Below, one piece after another: positions 27,834-39,190 of a DNA stretch of 64,000 nucleotides. The stretch spans positions 105,456,181 through 105,520,180 of the forward strand of contig NC_085047.1 of assembly GCF_963662255.1 (NCBI RefSeq), in the 5' to 3' direction. Each line of letters starts with the position of its first letter. Position 1 is the first letter of the stretch. The DNA is from Cinclus cinclus. Lineage: Eukaryota > Chordata > Aves > Passeriformes > Cinclidae. The translations under genes and the position numbers were made by a program. The notes under the pieces are model-generated. The model was not told where the DNA came from and did no database searches. It was given only the letters and a program-made list of their open reading frames with translations.

Positions 27834-28345
27834 ATGTTCTGTTATTGCCCAAGCTAATGGTTTAGTCCAAAATTATACCCTCCCACCCACCTTGTCAATC
27901 TACCCTGAATAACCTGTCAATCCTGCTTTGTGTCAGCCCCCTGCTTGGAATTCCCCTTTGAAAATCCACTAAAACTTGAAGTCTCATTAGTCCATGTGAC
28001 CCAGTTTTCCCCCCTACCTCCCTCATTGGACAATGTCCTTGTAAACCCTACCATTCACCCTTCTCCAGAATTTCTCCCATTTGATAAGAATTTGTACCTT
28101 CCCCTGGAACCTCTCCCATAGTTAAGGTGTTGCACCTTCACCATTTTTGTCTTTTTGCCCCATGAATTCCCCAAAGTAATAAATCCCTTTTATCCTATGC
28201 AAAAGACCTCCCTTCCTACTTGCCTCGTTCAAACACAGTCTGACAGCCAAAAGGACAAGGAGCCATAGCTCGAGCTACATCTAAGGGCTCCTGTTCCCCA
28301 AGTGTGACCCACTCCAGACATGGCAGCGTAGTGGCAGAGTGCAGC
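27834..28345 (+). mobile_element. Probable ERV LTR with polyadenylation signal
   Basis: Pyrimidine-rich, CCC-laden sequence ('ataccctcccacccacc', 'gtgacccagttttcccccc') in the style of avian ERV LTRs, followed by AATAAA at 28178-28183 and about 140 bp of R/U5-like sequence. A CA at 28319-28320 is followed directly by TGGCAGCG, where a primer-binding site might start, but no further internal region is seen. The left boundary (a TG at 27834, or about 27850) is uncertain and I found no target-site duplication. The family is not identified with confidence. Confidence 0.6.
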
Positions 28346-28576
28346 TCTGGCTGTTGCATCAAGAATTTAGTCACAATTTTTTTTTCCCAATGTTATATTA
28401 ATTTTTGTTTATTGAATCTCTCTAAAATTAATTATATAAATCCTTTTTGACACATACGACATTTATTTCATTATGGTGTAGCTACTGATACAATTGCAAG
28501 CATATCTTCCAGTCTTTTACTATGAAAACCAGTGGAACAGATTTATTGCCTACATATCACAATTATTATTCTTTTT

Positions 28577-28605
28577 TCTTCTTCTTCTTCTTCTTCTTCT
28601 TCTTC
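28577..28605. repeat. (TTC)n trinucleotide microsatellite
   Basis: Nine to ten consecutive TTC units. Confidence 0.95.
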
Positions 28606-28779
28606 CTTTAGTTTCTCAACAAAGCTTCTTTCTTGAAGGAATTTATATAGATTTGACATGCTGTGATTTATTCTCTGTGTCTTGGAAGCCAGAGAATCTT
28701 CCTATGGTGGCCACATAGAAAGAGTTCTTTATTTTTTCTTAACATATTACACAGTAGCATACTGGAAGTGCAGAATAAT

Positions 28780-28846
28780 ATTTTTTATTATTTTTATTTT
28801 TTATTTTTTATTTATTTTTTTATTTTTTATTTTAGTTTTTTTAATT
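28780..28846. repeat. (TTTTATT)n low-complexity patch
   Basis: T-rich sequence with regularly spaced single A residues. Confidence 0.85.
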
Positions 28847-29291
28847 AAGAAATCCTTTTCTGATATATTTCTTCTACACAAATGTATAGTTGCAACACAC
28901 ATCAATTTCAAATGCAAACCAGCGGTCAGGAAATCATTGTTATGGTATTAATCAACTTCTGCATTGATTCATTAGTTGAGTGTATATGGGCACAACTAAC
29001 AATGTAGTTTTATTTGTAACCAGGAAGACATGATCTGTGTCTAGGACACCACGACTCCCCAAGGTTTAATAACCTACAAATGGCCTACATCTAGATGACT
29101 TATCTTTTCTTCTTCTTTCTCTGTGGCTAAAAAAAGCTTTTCATTAAACATCAAACGTACTGTGTCAACATCTATGAAAAGCAAAAAACACAGATTTCCC
29201 TCTGGAAAAAGTGCTTCCAGATTAATTTCCAAAGTTTGTTTAGATTTTTAGAACAAAGCAAAGCAGAAAATAATTCAACCACTTCTATGGG

Positions 29292-29355
29292 TAATATATA
29301 AGTATATAGTCATAGTTACTGTGGTTAATATATAAACATATAGTCATAGTTACTA
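29292..29355. repeat. 34-bp tandem duplication
   Basis: Two adjacent copies beginning TAATATATAA at 29292 and 29326 share 'catatagtcatagttact' with few differences. The second copy is slightly shorter. Confidence 0.85.
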
Positions 29356-31959
29356 AGGAAGTGTTGGATTAATGTTTTCCTTTTTCCTCCTCCTTCTAAA
29401 ACTATCAAATTATATTTGTGAAATGAAAACTAAAATGTAAAAAAATAAGGGTTTCTACAATGTGATTTGATGAATAAGAGAGGAAACAGAATTATCTTGG
29501 AGAAGAGAAAAAATGCCTTAAACAGATTAGAAATTGTTATTATAAAAAAAATATTGTCTGAAACAACAATTATATATTTGGGGTTGGAATTTCATAATGT
29601 TTCAGAACCAAATGTCAAAATTTTCCAAATTTTCCATCTTTGTACTATGAAGACAATGGTGAAGAAAACCAAAAATAATAATACAAAAATCTATTTTCTT
29701 TGTCTCAGTAATTTGAAATTAAGAGTAAAACTGCTCTTGTTTCTCAATCTGTAAAGAATTTAATCTCTACTTTATGAAATCTAGAAGGAAGAACAAGCTG
29801 TAGACCATCTTGAAGTAAATCTTTTCATAGGGTCAGCTCCACACCTAGTGTGCTTGGGTAATAAATGATAGTGCTGGGGTTCTTCACAAATAAGAAATAA
29901 CTCTTTAATATTATTAATAAGATGGGTTAGGGCAGACATTGTTTGCACCTCTGGAATGTAGCAGTAGGTCCTTTGCAGTCTTCTGCTCTGTGAATTCACA
30001 ATATAACAAATGTGTCACTTTGCTGACCTAAACCCACACAAAACGTGTGTAAAATGCCACGAACTTCTCATCACTAAGATTTCTGTACAACCCCATTACT
30101 GTGTTGTCTGACTGTGATATAATCCTACATCTGATTATTCTCATATTAAAATCCATATTAAAAAGAGAGACACTGCTCTTCCTGTCACTGAGAAGAAGAA
30201 AATGGACAGAGGCTCCAGGAGCTGAAGAGATTTTCCCAGTGTCAACAATTCTGGGATGGGTCCAGAAATTAAACTTTCACCTGAAGAGCAACCAAACCAA
30301 AAATTCTTGCTTTACTTATTTATATAAATTTATTTATGAATTTTAACCTTGTGCATTTGAAGATGAATGGTGGATGAAATAAGAAAAATAAAACGAGCAG
30401 GAGAGCAGCATAATCAGAAGAGAGAGACAGGTTTTGACGTCATTGGAGCAGGAAGCACTGATGAAGTTATCTTTTGAAGATAAGGTAGAAGTTACTAAAA
30501 TCACCAGATGAAGGAAAATAATATTAAATTCATGGGAATATCAGAAAAGAGGAAGACTACCAGCTAAAGGGGAAAAAAAAGAGAGGATGAAGACCTTGAG
30601 AAAATTAAGTCAGTCAAGAAAGAGTAAATGGATTGAAGGAGAAAAGCTTCCGAACCAAAATCAAATAAATAAGTTGGAAGAATATTTTTGTTCAGTGGGT
30701 TCTGTGTCAGGAACAAACTAGAAAGTAGGCAGAAAAGAAATTTAGGCTAAAGAAAGAAGAGAAACTGTAGAAGTTCATACACTAAATGTTAAAATTTAAT
30801 TTTAACCCTAGAAGCTAAAATACATAAAACGATCAATAATTTCGGCCTAAATATCAGCAAATCTCAAAAAGTAGTTATAATGACAGAACTAATAGATTTG
30901 TGAAGAAAAACAGAATTTAATTTAATAATATATTCATTTTCTATTTGCAGGTTGAGTTGCAAGCCAGAAATTAATTAAACCATGTCACTAAAGCCTGTGG
31001 ATGATAGAAGACTATCAACAATGGAAATAAACTTTTTTTCCATGCAGAAATGTCAGATCTTAAGTCTTTCCTGGAGAAAATACAGATATAAAAAAATCCT
31101 TAGCAAAGCTGAAGGTTGTAGGGACCTGCTAATATGCATTTGCTTGGAGAGCATTTAAAAGTAATAATTTTAAAAAATCACAAGAAAATATAAGCTTAAG
31201 AGCAAAGAAACTGTTTAGAAATTCTTAATACTTCTAACACTTATTCATAGTGAATATATTTGTAACATCAAAAAGTATTTTTCAAACAATATCTCTTTTA
31301 CTGTCATGTCAGGATGTATTTTGTGCTGGGGTTTTTTGTTTATTTAGTTTCAGGTTTTTTTGTATGACAAGTATTTCTGTCATCATTTGTTCCTTTTGTT
31401 TTGTTTTAAAATTTTGTTCAAGCTTATTTTTAAGACAAAAAAAAAAAAATTTCCTTGATGTTTGTGATGGTGCAGTGGTGATGCTACCGTGAATTTGTGA
31501 TGTGACTGAAGACACCACATAATGTAAACCTCATGTGAAATATAAAGATCTTTCTCACTCACAAGAAAACTCAATCACAATGCTTCACATGAAGTAAAAG
31601 GAGGACAGCATTTCCACAAGTGGAGGGAAAAACAGCCCAACACGGGTAAAAGTTCTAAATTGTTTGATTCACAGGAAAACAAACACTCCTCTGTGAGAAA
31701 AAAAGTGTTAGCCTGCATCCTCTGATCTGAAAAATAGCAGGTGTTTTCAGTTTCTATGTATCAAGTACCACTATCGCTGGAAAAAGTATCAGCTAAAATG
31801 TTGGCTGTTGAGAGAAAAGAGTGCATAATTAATAGTGTATCTGCAGATTGCTGTTTCTCCTCACTTTCCTGTAGAAATGGTAAATGGCAGGTAATTTTTT
31901 CCTTTTTTTTGTGCTCTGTCACCACACTTCCCCTTTGCTGGTGTTTCCTTTCAGTCTGA

Positions 31960-32350
31960 GCCTCTCAGTCCAGCTCTCAACTTTCCAAAAGTTCCCTGTA
32001 GCTCTCTCAACAGCAGCAGCAGCTCTCCTCTGCCTTCCCTTTGCCTCCCCCGTCCTCCCTCCTGCTATGCAGCCAGAGGAGCTGGGCAGTGGCTGGAGCT
32101 GCAGCCCAAAGGGGGAATGTCAGTGCCAGCAAATCCCCAGGAGCAGTGGCTGAAGGAGCAGAACAGGACAGGGACAAGCTGGCAGCCCGTACCAGCCTGC
32201 ATCACCTGCTGTACAGGTCCCAGCTCTTTTCATCTGTCTGCACAGTTCAAGTGTCTGAACTCTGATACTGGTGCTTAGAGTGCTGGCAGTATGTGAACCA
32301 GTCCAGAACTGCAGTCCCAGCTGTCCGGGTTTCTGCACTGGGATGGAGCA
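31960..32350. other. GC-rich island without identifiable gene
   Basis: Clearly richer in G and C than its surroundings, with a short CAG run near 32013 and several overlapping frames (72-89 codons) on both strands. No domain, start context or splice pattern is convincing. It could be a degenerate LTR, a regulatory element or a remnant exon; I cannot choose. Confidence 0.35.
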
Positions 32351-33146
32351 TTCTGAGTGCTCTCATGCAATGCTAGTCTATTGCTGCTTAGCAGTTGGCT
32401 GCGTAGAGGTCCCACACAATCCCTCATCTAGGCCAGCATGTCTTAAACATTAAAAAAAAATCCTGCCTGTGTTCAGATCCTGGGGCCCTGGGGGAAAAAA
32501 AAAATTCCTTATCTTTCTTTGATCCTTTTCTCATAAGGGAAGATAAATTAGATGGTTTGTCCTAAATCCTGCAGAACTTTTATGCCTCAGTACGATGAAA
32601 TCTTGTTCATATCTTAAAGCTTTTCCCCCAACCCAGCCATCTCAATCCTAAACTGTATCATATTATATTTCGCAACAAGAATTCCCTATTCTCTTTTGTC
32701 TGCCTGTGAAGATCCCTTGCCTTTTTGGGTATCTATATGCCCAAGTCTTCAGAACTACAGAGACTTTTAGTAGAAAGTATTCTACTTTTAGCAGAAAGTA
32801 TTAAGATAAAATACATATACTGATATAATATCAAGCAACAAGAACCTTCATTCTTTATTTTTATTTTTTTTTAACATCAGGAGACTATAGACTAAAACAA
32901 GAACAAAGTGCTTTGAAATTTCGATTTCTTTCAAATAAACAAATACCTGAATAAGGCAGCCATACTTCACACTTAATACCATCTACAAGAAAATTGATTT
33001 TCTGACGACTTAAGAAATTGCCAGTCATTATTTAACAAGTGGCATATTGCAACCCAGTGAAATCAATGTAAGAATCCTGTTTTCTTCAGCAATAATTTGC
33101 AAGAGCGAACAAAGAAATAAGGCTTATTGCTGCAACAATGATGTCT

Positions 33147-33179
33147 TTTCAAAGGATGTTGGCACATCATCCTTTGAAA
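33147..33179. other. Perfect 12-bp hairpin
   Basis: TTTCAAAGGATG at 33147-33158 and its exact reverse complement at 33168-33179, separated by 9 nt. No flanking feature suggests a function. Confidence 0.85.
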
Positions 33180-35389
33180 GCAAGCAGGTGCAAACAGGCA
33201 AATACTTGATCAGGAAACTGGTACTTACTGGTGACAAATGTCTAGAAAGTTGGGCTTTTTATTATTAGACTGGATTACCAAGTGCTTTGAGACTGCTCTG
33301 TGTGCATATGCAATTGAATTGGCATATTATTAATGAAGCTATTGGTGTGAGAGTACTTTATAATTCAAGTCTGTGAATATTAGGCCCAGGAGCACTCTCG
33401 AGATTTTTGCTGAGTCAGCACTATGCGCAGCCTGACGATGCATGGAAGGGACTCCCAACACAAACCAGCCTCCTGTATTTTAATTTTCATAGACACATAT
33501 ATCTGTAGGATGTGGAAAGGTCCAGAATGTAAGTTTGTATGTAGTCCTAGTGATTAGCTTGTCACCCATTTGGAATCCTGAGAACATGAGAAATTTTTCA
33601 AATTGGTTGCAGTAAGAATCCCAGTTATTCACACAGATGTTCTGTAATCAACTTGAACGCTGCAGGATGAATGACTTCCTGCAGTACCATTGAGTATTTT
33701 GCAAAACTAAGAGGTATGGAGGCTTTGAGTTGATATGTGAACAACAACAAACTTTTCTTCCTAATCATTAGTGGATAAATGCCCAAATGTTATTTTCAGA
33801 CATTCTTCTTAATAAATGTTACTTTTTTAAGATAAAAATAATCAAATTCACCCCCTGTACTGATACATATTTAATTCAGTTTTCTTTCTTTTTATTTTTA
33901 ATAAATGAATATATCTCTATAAAACTATAAGTCTTTGCTCAAAAAAATTGCAAGTTATGTCATTCACAACTTTGAGACCAGTTGTTGGCCCTCTTACAGC
34001 AGTAGGCTTTACAGCAGCTTTGACTTGTTAGAAAAAAGCCTTTTAAAGTCAGCTGATATTACACCACTCAAAAAATCATCTACCAATTAAAGCAAATACG
34101 GTGTGAAAAAAAACCCATAAAATTGCTTGTAGTCTGATATTTTTTATCAGCTCATCTGGATTTTAGTTGTGACAACACAAACAAGGAGAAAAAGGAAAGG
34201 GCTTCATTAGATAATCTTAAAAATCAAAGTGCCACTTTACTAAAAATGTTTTGAGGCTATAGATATTAGCAGTGGGATTACAGACCAAATAACAGGTAAT
34301 CATAGCTAAGGTCTAAACCCTGGGATTTATGAATAACACACAAGTTTTTCCTTTCTTTCCCACTCAATATATTGCCCACTTTTCTTTGAGAATATGCAAA
34401 TCAGATAATGGGTTGTTAATTTTTTTATTGATGGTGAAACCTAAGCACAACTAATTTTAGGGTTTTTTTTTTTAATATATATAATTAAATGTTTTTCAGC
34501 ATCAGAGCTGATGGGACAATGAAATCTCTCCACAGTGTTTTAGGAGAAAAGATAATTTTAGAAGTCAGATTTTCACCACCACTTTTACCCTTATTTTAGT
34601 AAAATAATGTTTTGAAGATCACATAAATTAGTTTCTTTTGCCTCAAAATCATAGAATCATAAAGTAGTTATATTTGACTTCTTGAATATTAATTTAAATG
34701 TGTAAAAATCTGAAATGTGTATAAAAACATATCCCACAGGTCTTTTTTTAATGGCTCTTTCCTGTTCAGAAGAAATGAGAAGTTGGAGGTGTACTCTACA
34801 ACCTGATTGTTTACTGCTTCTCAATGCTCATACAAAGTAAAGATAAAATGCTATGTGGAACACTCACATTTAAATAATTTACTTTGTGTTTATTTTATAA
34901 AATTTTGTATGTCTGCTCCCTCTCATCATTTCACTTCACCCTCCTGAAAAGTGTCGTACTCTGCTCTACACCTTCCATCAACTTGCAGTTGTAGAGCAGC
35001 ACCTAAGAAAGAATGCCCTTATCTTTCTTTTCTGAAAGCTGAACAAGTCAAGGTCCCCAGTCTTCTCTTCCAATTCATATTCTCCAGTGCCCTGACCACC
35101 CTGTCGACCTTTCTCCCGTGTATAAATGGTGTCAGTGTGCCTGTTCTCTGTGTGTTTGCATACATTTCCATGTGCACCCATTAGAAATTTGTTCTCGGCT
35201 CACTTGTCATTTAACCTCGACTACCAGATTCAGCGACCTGTAATAATTTTCAAAATACATCTATTTCATTCATGCATGATCTATTACAGATTCAGCCTAC
35301 CTTCAGAGCCAGCCATAGATACATAGTCCTGCTTCTCTGCACCTGCCTCATCAGACATTTGGGAAATGGCACTTGTATTGGCTCAAAGT

Positions 35390-35655
35390 AGTGAAAAGGG
35401 AGGCGTTATGCTGCCTGCAAGAAATTATGTCTGGGGAGATTTGTATTAGATATTAGGAAAAGATTCTTTGTCCAGTGGGTCACTGTACATTGGAATAGAA
35501 AAATGGCCACAATACCAACCCTGACAGAGCTCAAGAACCATTTGGTCAATGGTCTCAGACACAGGTAGGATCCAGGGGCTGCCCTGTGCAGAGACAGGAG
35601 TTGGACTTGATGATTTTTGTGGGTCTCTTCCAACTCAGCATATTTTATGATTTTG
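35390..35655 (+). repeat. CR1 LINE 3'-end fragment
   Basis: Follows the CR1 3' end: 'tagatattaggaaaagattc', 'gctcaagaaccatttgg', 'ggggctgccctgtgcagag', 'gagttggacttgatgatttt', 'cttccaactcagcatatttt' and a decayed 'atgatttt' terminus. The minus-strand frame at 35406-35663 is its antisense shadow. Confidence 0.9.
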
Positions 35656-36064
35656 CACTCCATATTTGGGTAAAATATGTAGCTTTTTTTTTGTTTTGTT
35701 TATCCATCCATAAAGAACCAGCTCCAATGTTTCCTCCTGTAAGGCTCCAGTGAAGTACATGGGTCACCCAATTACATACCAATTTTGATAATTTCATTCA
35801 GCCTTTTCACCTGCTGATGTTGTTTACTTCTCGCTCCTTTCAGGTTGCTGTGGTTACTAATCTACATGTAAGCATTTTTCACTTTTTTCCACCAGTGGAT
35901 CTCCCCTTTCTTACAGCCAAAGTCAGTATATAAACACTTGTCACTGGCAAAGTCATGGCACCAAGGGAGAGCTCTGGGAACTCAATGTTATCTTCTGCTG
36001 CAGAGCCCAGATCTGAATGAGATGTGTTCTCAACAGGGCTCAGTAGAGAGGAATGATCCTTCTG

Positions 36065-36715
36065 CCTGCTAGTGCCACTCTCTTCAGGGTACACTGTCCA
36101 TTCTGCCCATCAGAATCCCCCACCCCTGTGGAAAAAGACTCGGGTCCTTTTCCACAAAGCTGCTTTCCAGACAGACAGGCTGCAGCAGGTACTGGTGCAT
36201 GGAGCTATTCCTCCCCAGGTGCACAACTTTGCATTTACTTTTTTCGAATTTTTGATGTTCCCATCAGCCCATTTGTCCAATCCTACTTGTCAGGTCCCTC
36301 TGGATATTGGCCTTGTCCTCCAGCATATCAGCTTCTGCCCTCAAGTCTGTCTGATTCTATTGTCCAGATTTTGAAAGGTCGCAGTTTTGATTTTTGAGAG
36401 ATATCACCTGTAACCAGCTGCCAGCTGGAGTTTCTATTGCTATTACCCTTTGATCCCAATGGGAAAGCCAATTTTTGACTCACCTCCACTCAAATACCCA
36501 TTTACTGAGTTCTTATTTGACCAATTTAGCTCTAAGGTTACTCTGGGGGAATATGTCAAAGGCCTTGATGAAGTTAAGGTATACAGCATTCACTCTTTTC
36601 ACTTGCTCACAGATCTAGGCATGTCAACAGGGTTGGTGAGTTATGATTTTTCCCTCGAGGTAGACATTAAGGATAAACCATCTTCATTGTGTTCCTGAAG
36701 TATTTACATGAATTT
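36065..36715 (-). repeat. CR1 LINE fragment, antisense, ~650 bp
   Basis: The longest CR1 remnant here. Reverse-complement CR1 landmarks in order: 'gggtccttttccacaaagct', 'ctattcctccccaggtgcac', 'tgtcaggtccctctggatat', 'tcacctgtaaccagctgcc', 'gtcaaaggccttgatgaagt', 'taaggtatacagcattcact'. These follow the region from the 3' part of the reverse-transcriptase ORF towards the 3' UTR as I recall it, so the element keeps sequence upstream of the usual tail. All open frames here (36053-36397, 36072-36374, 36450-36698) are antisense or broken. No intact enzyme. Confidence 0.88.
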
Positions 36716-37578
36716 TTTGTGAACTAGATATATTCCCAATGAACAAACTCTGGAAACTGCCGTATCTGAGGCAACGTGTCAGATATGATTGAAAACAGTA
36801 GGAGATAAACAAGCAATTCCTCTTTTTTTTTTTTCTTTTTGATAGCTTCTTACACAAGTGAAAAACCACCTACCTTTTATATTGGTATTGTTATCCACCC
36901 TGTTCATAAAAATAAAAGAGGGAAGAAAAAATAAATAATAAATTAGTAGAATTTTTTTCATGTGGACATACTCCCAGTGTCTCATTTTGGCTGAAACCAG
37001 TGGTTTCACAGTTTTTAGGATTCATACAGCAATCAAGGTTTAACTAGTCACAAGAAATTCAAGACTTGGAAAATGTTAATACATTCTCATTGATAGAAAT
37101 CAGATTGTTTTTTTTTAAAACATTAACTAAAGATACAGAAAAAGTGACTGATTTCCCTATACAGCAGAATCTTTTAGATAAAGTTATATTATATTCACTA
37201 CTAAGTTGTTTCCATAACTCCTCTAGTTACTTATAAAGGTGCTCTTTAGAAATTGAATTTTCTTAAAACTTTTCTGGAATTTCAGGTTCTATTCAAAGCC
37301 TACCAAATTAAATGATCAGGGGCTTTGAATCAGACTCATATAAAGTGACATTTTTGGAAAATGTGGGTAGGACTACAAGTGATGGACTGCACAAAGGTTT
37401 GATCTTTCTTGAAAAGTAGGGAGATACATTTAATTTTGCAACATTAAAATCTGAAGGGGCACTATTTAAGAACATAGAAAATAAAGAGAATCCAACTTAA
37501 TCCACCAAGTCACTCTAGGAGCCTTTTTCCTTCTTCTAGAAAGAGAACGTTAATTAAATCTGATTTTTCTGGTAATGG

Positions 37579-38307
37579 TGGATTAGTCCCGGATAAGGGC
37601 CAAATGCCTACTGAGCCGCTTGCTCAGTCCCATCCTCAGTGGGACACAGGGACAAAACCAGGGAGATTGCTCAGCAGTAATGTTGTAGGCCAAACAACAC
37701 ATTTGTTTATTGACAATTAAATAGATTTAGTAATAAGGAATGAAGAAAAACTGTGTTAAAACTCAGTGTCAGTCCTTCACTCCAGACTCCTCTACCCTGC
37801 CCCTGAACACCACAGTGAGGAACATGTGTGGTGGTGAGTTAGAACATATTTTTTCTCAACTACTCCTTCCTTCTCACACTTTCCTCTTTTCCAGTGTGGT
37901 CTCTCCCACCAGTCCTTCAGGTAAAAATTCTGTTCCAGTGTGGTCTCTCCACAGATTGCAGTTCCTTCAGGAAGTATCCATCTGCTCCAGAATGGAGTCT
38001 CTTCATGCGCTGCAGGGAAATACCTGCTTCACCATGGTCCTCTTCGCAGGCTGCAGGGCATGCCAGCTCCAGTACCTAGGGCAGCTCCTCTTCTCCCTCT
38101 TTCTCTGACCTCACACTGTAGTTCCTCAGTCTTTTCTCCCCCTCCTCCTCCACCTGTCCAGCATTTTTTTCTTTTTCTTAAACATGATTTTCCAAAGGAA
38201 AATCTGTCCTGTCGTTGGCCCAATACAGCCAATGGGAACTGGCACTCACTTCTCCCTTCTCACTGTCCCTCTGCTGAAAAAAACCTTTGCCACCTACACC
38301 CAGTACA
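37579..38307 (-). mobile_element. ERV LTR, avian ERVL-like family
   Basis: Read on the minus strand it starts TGTACTGGGTGTAGGTGGCA, close to an avian LTR start I recall (TGTATTGGGTTTGCGTGGCA). A TATA-like 'catgtttaagaaa' lies at about 38176-38187 and an AATAAA (TTTATT on plus) at 37706-37711. The centre (37885-38060) contains imperfect repeats of a unit with 'gtggtctctcc' and 'gctgcaggg', also seen in the recalled family. No internal retroviral genes adjoin it. I found no clean target-site duplication, so the left edge is approximate. Frames of 61-124 codons inside are not genes. Confidence 0.8.
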
Positions 38308-38974
38308 GGGGTAATTCTGTTTAACCATGCACTGAAGCAGAATGCAGGTTTTCCCTCTGTAGAAGCATCACAGGACTGATGTTCAGACTCAATAGTTGTA
38401 GGAATCTCACCTGTCCCCATAGTCTGGCAAGTCTGTCACCTATCACACTGCTTAGAGTGGAAATTACTGGAAGGATCTGGAACAGGTAGACTTTTTGCTC
38501 AGTATTTTATGCTAAGAGATTCAGATAGATAGTGGAATTTCAGGAAGTATCAGCCAGATAGGCACACATAGATCTCTATGTCCCTCCATAACCTTGTAAT
38601 TCAGGCACTAAGTTCTTTAGGACATGGATGAATAATACAATACAAAGCACTGCATTGTCTAAATAGTCATTCCGGAGGCATCTCCACCAGCCAGGCACTT
38701 ACAAACAGTTATTTCTACTCCTTAATCATTATGGGAAACAAATTCATAGCCATTTCAAAACTCCTTTTTAAATTAAACTCTGTTTTTCAGTGCTTCGCCT
38801 GTTATGGGACACTAGTTGTTTAGCTTAAATAAATAAGCCTTAAACAGAATGAATCACTTATTGTTATAATATTTTGTGGTTTAATATGCTGGTTGTTTAG
38901 ATCTGTTTGCTTTCTCTGAGAAGCTGCATTTGTTGAAGCCTTAGACCCTAAGCTGGGGACCTTCACCAAGATAC
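38308..38974. other. Non-coding stretch, no supported feature
   Basis: Sequence between two LTR remnants with no repeat or reading frame that I recognise. Confidence 0.45.
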
Positions 38975-39190
38975 GCTGTCTGCAGCAGTTGAATACATTT
39001 TCTTAACAATTTTCCAGGTAACTGGTATGGTGCTGTGTTTTGGCTTTTGTATGAGAAGAATGTTGATAACACACTGATGTTTTAGTTGTTGCTAAGTTAT
39101 TCTTATTCCAAATCTAGTACTTTAGTTTCCCAGGCCCTGCCATAGAGCAGGTACACAAAAAACACAAACCAGAGCTAAGGAGGGAGCATA
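38975..39190 (+). mobile_element. Partial ERV LTR (U3 portion)
   Basis: Shares a block with the LTR at 51918-52545 read on its minus strand: 'atgttgataacacactgatg' followed by 'gttgttgctaag', within similar neighbouring sequence ('ttcccaggccctgcca', then 'gctaaggaggga'). The family identity comes from that shared block. The left terminus is decayed and the right part loses similarity after about 39190. Confidence 0.7.

Larger units (their letters stand above)
28346..35389. other. Long non-coding stretch, no supported gene
   Basis: Mostly AT-rich. It includes (TTC)n at 28577-28605, a TTTTATT-rich patch at 28780-28846, a 34-bp tandem duplication at 29292-29355, a GC-rich island at about 31960-32350 and a 12-bp hairpin at 33147-33179. 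Frames of 60-95 codons are scattered with no coherent exon pattern. 'aatcatagaatcataaa' near 34648 may be a bare CR1 terminus but is too short to call. Confidence 0.5.

Noticed and set aside
34645..34670. CR1 terminus-like 'aatcatagaatcataaa'
   Set aside because: No further CR1 sequence follows, so a chance match cannot be excluded.
37740..38314. Overlapping frames of 122 and 124 codons
   Set aside because: Both lie wholly or mostly inside the ERV LTR; such LTRs do not encode these products.
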